This document shows positions 7,088 to 9,451 of a stretch of 9,451 bases of DNA, piece by piece. The notes beneath the pieces were generated by a model, which was not told where the DNA came from, made no database searches, and was given only the letters and a program-made list of their open reading frames with translations. Source of the DNA: Solimonas sp040391865 (GTDB lineage: Bacteria > Pseudomonadota > Gammaproteobacteria > Nevskiales > Nevskiaceae); contig JBEBWZ010000130.1 of NCBI GenBank assembly GCA_040391865.1, forward strand, positions 1 to 9,451, written 5' to 3'. The position numbers and the translations under genes are program-made. Within the stretch, counting starts at the first letter, position 1. Every line of letters starts with the position of its first letter.

Positions 7088-7116
7088 GGACAGCCAACCC
7101 TGTCCAAACGGACAGG
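7088..7116. promoter_or_regulatory. Three-part GGACAG/CTGTCC inverted-repeat cluster upstream of the operon
   Basis: GGACAG (7088-7093), CTGTCC (7100-7105) and GGACAG (7110-7115) follow one another. The central arm can pair with either flank: with the left across a 6-base loop, or with the right across a 4-base loop in an extended perfect 7-bp stem (7099-7105 with 7110-7116). It ends 16 bases before the 71-residue ORF's ATG in the leader of the minus-strand operon, a position suited to an operator or an alternative RNA fold. If the competing GTG start at 7142 is used, it lies inside coding sequence. The 7117-7399 remainder shows no convincing gene. Confidence 0.4.
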
Positions 7117-7318
7117 CTGACTGCCGCCTTCGCCCATGCCACCCTGACGCCCTATCGTTTCGTTGTTGTTTTTATTGGGGATCAGCAGGGCAGAGCATGA
7201 TTACCATTAGGCGTTATCGACGCTTCTCCAAAGATTCCGACTACATGGCTTTCTCGGTTGTGCGGGTCTACAACAGCCACTTGTCTGCCTTGGGCTAAAG
7301 ATTCAGTCGCCTACTTGC

Positions 7319-7335
7319 ACCGTGTTTCGCACGGT
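7319..7335. repeat. Small inverted repeat ahead of the membrane-protein pair
   Basis: ACCGTG (7319-7324) and CACGGT (7330-7335) are perfect complements around TTTCG, 64 bases upstream of the 78-residue ORF. It could be an operator or a short leader hairpin, but arms of six bases also occur by chance. Confidence 0.25.
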
Positions 7336-7399
7336 TAGAGGATGCGGCCAGGCACCAGGATTTAGCCGCGACAGTTTGGAGCTTGATTACGATACCTGC

Positions 7400-7636
7400 A
7401 TGGAGCTGAATATTTCCTCCGCTGCACCCTTGCAAGGGGGCTTGGTGGGCCAGCCGCCGTTCTATCCTTGCCAACTGGAAGTGTGCTGGGCGAGCCGCCT
7501 GGAGATCATCAAGGCGCATTGGTATCACCCAAACCCTTCGTACCGGGTGCCGTTGCAGATTAGCCTCACCTTGGGATTACTGAGTGTGGCGCTCGGAGTG
7601 TTAGGCGTGGTGTTGGGTTTGCTGAGCCTGCGCTAG
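7400..7636 (+). CDS. Small single-span membrane protein (78 aa)
   Basis: The ATG at 7400 gives 78 residues. About 1-52 are soluble (MELNISSAAPLQGG, QPPFYPCQLEVCW, HWYHPNPSYRVP). About 53-76 form one hydrophobic helix (ISLTLGLLSVALGVLGVVLG) ending in LSLR, so this is a C-terminally anchored or single-pass inner-membrane protein. The Leu/Val/Gly periodicity of the helix and its match to membrane composition support real coding. No family is recognised. The start is uncertain: the ATG lacks a clear Shine-Dalgarno sequence, and the frame is open back to at least 7322 with GTG and TTG alternatives. It ends 48 bp before the M48 protease gene on the same strand, so the two are likely co-transcribed and may work together at the membrane; a partner or regulator role is a guess. 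Confidence 0.55.
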   Translation: MELNISSAAPLQGGLVGQPPFYPCQLEVCWASRLEIIKAHWYHPNPSYRVPLQISLTLGLLSVALGVLGVVLGLLSLR

Positions 7637-7684
7637 TGTAGGTGTGTGGGGTGGGGTGAGGTTTACGGTCAAAGGGGGCGTTTC

Positions 7685-9451
7685 ATGGAAGCAGCCAAAT
7701 TCAATGCACTGGTCGAGCGCTTGAGTGCGCGTGCACAGCGGTTTCCCAGGCTTTATCGGTTACAGGTTCTGGGTCTTGCGCTGATCGGCTATCTCTATTT
7801 ATTCGGGATGATCTTTCTGGCGCTGCTGCTCACGGCGGGCCTGGTGCTGTTATGCATCTTGCAGCCGATCCTGCTGGTGAAGTTGCTCAAGGTGATCTGG
7901 ATTCCGATCGCGTTCGCGTGGACCATCTTGCGGGCGATGTGGGTGCGGTTTGATCCGCCTGAGGGGCGGGCGCTAACCGCCGCGGAGGTGCCGCAGCTGT
8001 TCAAGGAGATCGAATCGGTACGCCGGCAGATCAACGGTCCGCAGGTGCACACGGTGCTGCTGACGGAGGATTACAACGCCAGCGTGGTGCAGATTCCTCG
8101 CTTGGGATTGTTGGGCTGGCCCCGCAATTATCTGATGGTGGGCTTGCCGATGATGGCGGCGATGTCGCCGGAGCAGTTTCGCGCGGTGTTGGCGCATGAG
8201 TTCGGGCATCTGTGTGCGGGCGACTCGCGCATGACCGGCCGTGTCTATCAGCAGCGCATCCTGTGGGCGCGCTTGCAGCAGCAGTTCGAGCAGCGCGGCA
8301 GCTGGGCGTTCAAGCCGTTCTTTACCCGGTTTGCGCCGTACTTCAATGCGTACTCGTTTGTGCTGGCGCGTGCGCAGGAGTACGCGGCGGATCAGGCTTC
8401 AGTGCAGGTTTCGGGGGTGGAGGCGGCGAGCCAAGCGTTGGTGGTGGCCGGGCTCGGCGCGCAGTACCAGGCCAGCCAGGTGTGGGAGCCGTTGTGGAAG
8501 CGCGCACGGTTTGAGGAGCAGCCGGCGCAGTTGCCGTATGCGAGTCTGGTGGGCGCGCCGCTATCGGTCAGCGGCTGGAACGATGCGCCGCTGAAGCTGC
8601 GTGAAGCGCTGGAGCGGGAAACGGATTGGTCGGATACGCACCCGTCGCTCAACGATCGCCTGAAGGCGCTGCGTGCCGAGGCCTCGCTGCCGACGATGTC
8701 GGGGCCGAACGCCGCGGAGTTGATGCTGGGCGAGCGCTTGCAGACGTACGCGTCGGAGTTCGATGAGGTCTGGAAGCTGCGGGTGTCTGGTGGCTGGCGC
8801 GAGCACTATCGCCAGAGCCTGGTCCATCGTGATCAGCTCGCGGCTCTGGAGAAGGCGCGGGCCGAGAGTGCGCTGGACGAGGAGCAGTCCTGGCAGTTTG
8901 CGCTGCTGACGGAACAGGTCCATGACGGCAAGACGGCACTGCCACTGTATCGCGCGTTCAACCAGGATTATCCCAAGGACTCCAGGGGCCAGTTTGCGCT
9001 GGGGCGTCTGTTGCTGGATGAAGGCGACGATGCCGGTCTGAAGCTGCTGGATCAGGCCATGGCTCAGGACAGTGAAGCGATCAAGGCGGCAACGCAGTAC
9101 GCGTATCACTATCTCATGCGGCTCAAGCGCAAGGAGGAGGCGGGCCGTTACGAAGCCAAGTGGCGTGCACGCGATGCGCTGGAGACGATGGCGAATCAGG
9201 AGCGCGCGGAGTTCAAGCCCGGCGACGAATACCAACCGCATGGCCTCACTGAGGCGAATGCGATGTTGCTGTGCGATTCGTTGCGGAGATTGGGATTTGT
9301 GAAGACCGCGATCATGGTCCGCAAGCGGGTGCGCCACCTGCCGCAGTATCCGGCCTATCTATTGTTCGTGAAGAAACGGCTGTTCACGCGGGTCAGTAAT
9401 GACAAGGCCATGCTGCAGATTCAGCAGGCGGTGAATGAGAATGGCGGTGTG
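7685..9451 (+). CDS. M48 family membrane zinc metalloprotease, 3' end outside window
   Basis: 589 codons are present and the frame runs off the right edge. The ATG at 7685 has a strong ribosome site (AAGGGGG six bases upstream). Residues about 28-60 and 62-86 are strongly hydrophobic and form two or three membrane helices. The catalytic motif HEFGH lies at 171-175, within AVLAHEFGHLCAGDSRMTG: H171 and H175 bind zinc and E172 is the general base. The third ligand is probably E232 in RAQEYAADQAS, the ExxxD element typical of M48 peptidases. About residues 420-500 (RAFNQDYPKDSRGQFALG, then LLLDEGDDAGLKLLDQAM) resemble TPR/Sel1-type helical repeats. Membrane-anchored M48 enzymes such as HtpX degrade damaged or misfolded membrane proteins, and this one likely has a similar envelope role with its own substrate selection by the C-terminal repeats. 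The family is secure; the exact subfamily and substrates are not. Confidence 0.92.
   Translation, partial: MEAAKFNALVERLSARAQRFPRLYRLQVLGLALIGYLYLFGMIFLALLLTAGLVLLCILQPILLVKLLKVIWIPIAFAWTILRAMWVRFDPPEGRALTAAEVPQLFKEIESVRRQINGPQVHTVLLTEDYNASVVQIPRLGLLGWPRNYLMVGLPMMAAMSPEQFRAVLAHEFGHLCAGDSRMTGRVYQQRILWARLQQQFEQRGSWAFKPFFTRFAPYFNAYSFVLARAQEYAADQASVQVSGVEAASQALVVAGLGAQYQASQVWEPLWKRARFEEQPAQLPYASLVGAPLSVSGWNDAPLKLREALERETDWSDTHPSLNDRLKALRAEASLPTMSGPNAAELMLGERLQTYASEFDEVWKLRVSGGWREHYRQSLVHRDQLAALEKARAESALDEEQSWQFALLTEQVHDGKTALPLYRAFNQDYPKDSRGQFALGRLLLDEGDDAGLKLLDQAMAQDSEAIKAATQYAYHYLMRLKRKEEAGRYEAKWRARDALETMANQERAEFKPGDEYQPHGLTEANAMLLCDSLRRLGFVKTAIMVRKRVRHLPQYPAYLLFVKKRLFTRVSNDKAMLQIQQAVNENGGV

Noticed and set aside
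7197..7298. Plus-strand 33-codon ORF starting MITIRRYRRFSKDSDYM
   Set aside because: Short, no clear ribosome site and no recognised family; indistinguishable from chance.
3547..7400. Terminal direct repeats or tRNA-type attachment sites around the accessory block
   Set aside because: Reading both flanks by eye gave no convincing matching repeat and no tRNA gene.
8561..9337. 258-codon minus-strand frame under the M48 gene
   Set aside because: Antisense to a well-supported protease gene, His/Arg/Gln-rich with no motif; a shadow of strong codon bias.
1..9451. CRISPR array, rRNA or tRNA genes, complete insertion sequence
   Set aside because: No regularly spaced repeats, cloverleaf-like sequence or intact transposase frame was seen anywhere in the window.

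Overview
The window looks like a segment of a GC-rich proteobacterial chromosome, most likely a gammaproteobacterium of the Xanthomonas/Lysobacter type. That placement rests on the style of the long DUF349 protein, the membrane-bound M48 protease and the codon use, and no marker gene fixes it. Two ordinary chromosomal-type genes (DUF349 protein, 1192-3546 +; M48 metalloprotease, 7685 to the right edge, +) bracket an accessory segment. More accessory DNA, visibly richer in A+T, lies at the left edge.

Left edge (1-1191): the C-terminal third of an ABC-type AAA ATPase of the AAA_13 (RloC/PrrC-like) kind, cut by the window start. It is followed by about 490 bp without an intact gene. On the minus strand this stretch contains what looks like a decayed HNH-nuclease motif. 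This is typical of a worn defence or mobile-element region.

Middle (1192-4045): a complete DUF349 gene, then about 500 bp of non-coding DNA holding a 46-codon minus-strand remnant of a tyrosine recombinase, plus a 14-bp perfect palindrome and a 13-bp imperfect direct repeat.

Accessory operon (4046-7072, minus strand): in transcription order, a possible 71-residue ORF; a 344-residue protein with a HEPN-type R-N-x3-H motif, resembling what databases often label 'MauJ'; and a 565-residue protein of no recognised family with a long Gly/Ala-rich hydrophobic stretch near its C terminus. The first two ORFs overlap and the third follows after 92 bp, so they are probably co-transcribed. Neighbouring nuclease/ATPase and integrase debris, a putative HEPN RNase fold and a possible membrane-acting partner make this the best candidate in the window for an undescribed, perhaps anti-phage, system. 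That role is inference from context.

Right edge (7143-9451): a spacer with small inverted repeats, a 78-residue single-span membrane protein and, 48 bp further on, the M48 protease with two N-terminal membrane segments. This pair looks like a separate plus-strand membrane-protein unit.
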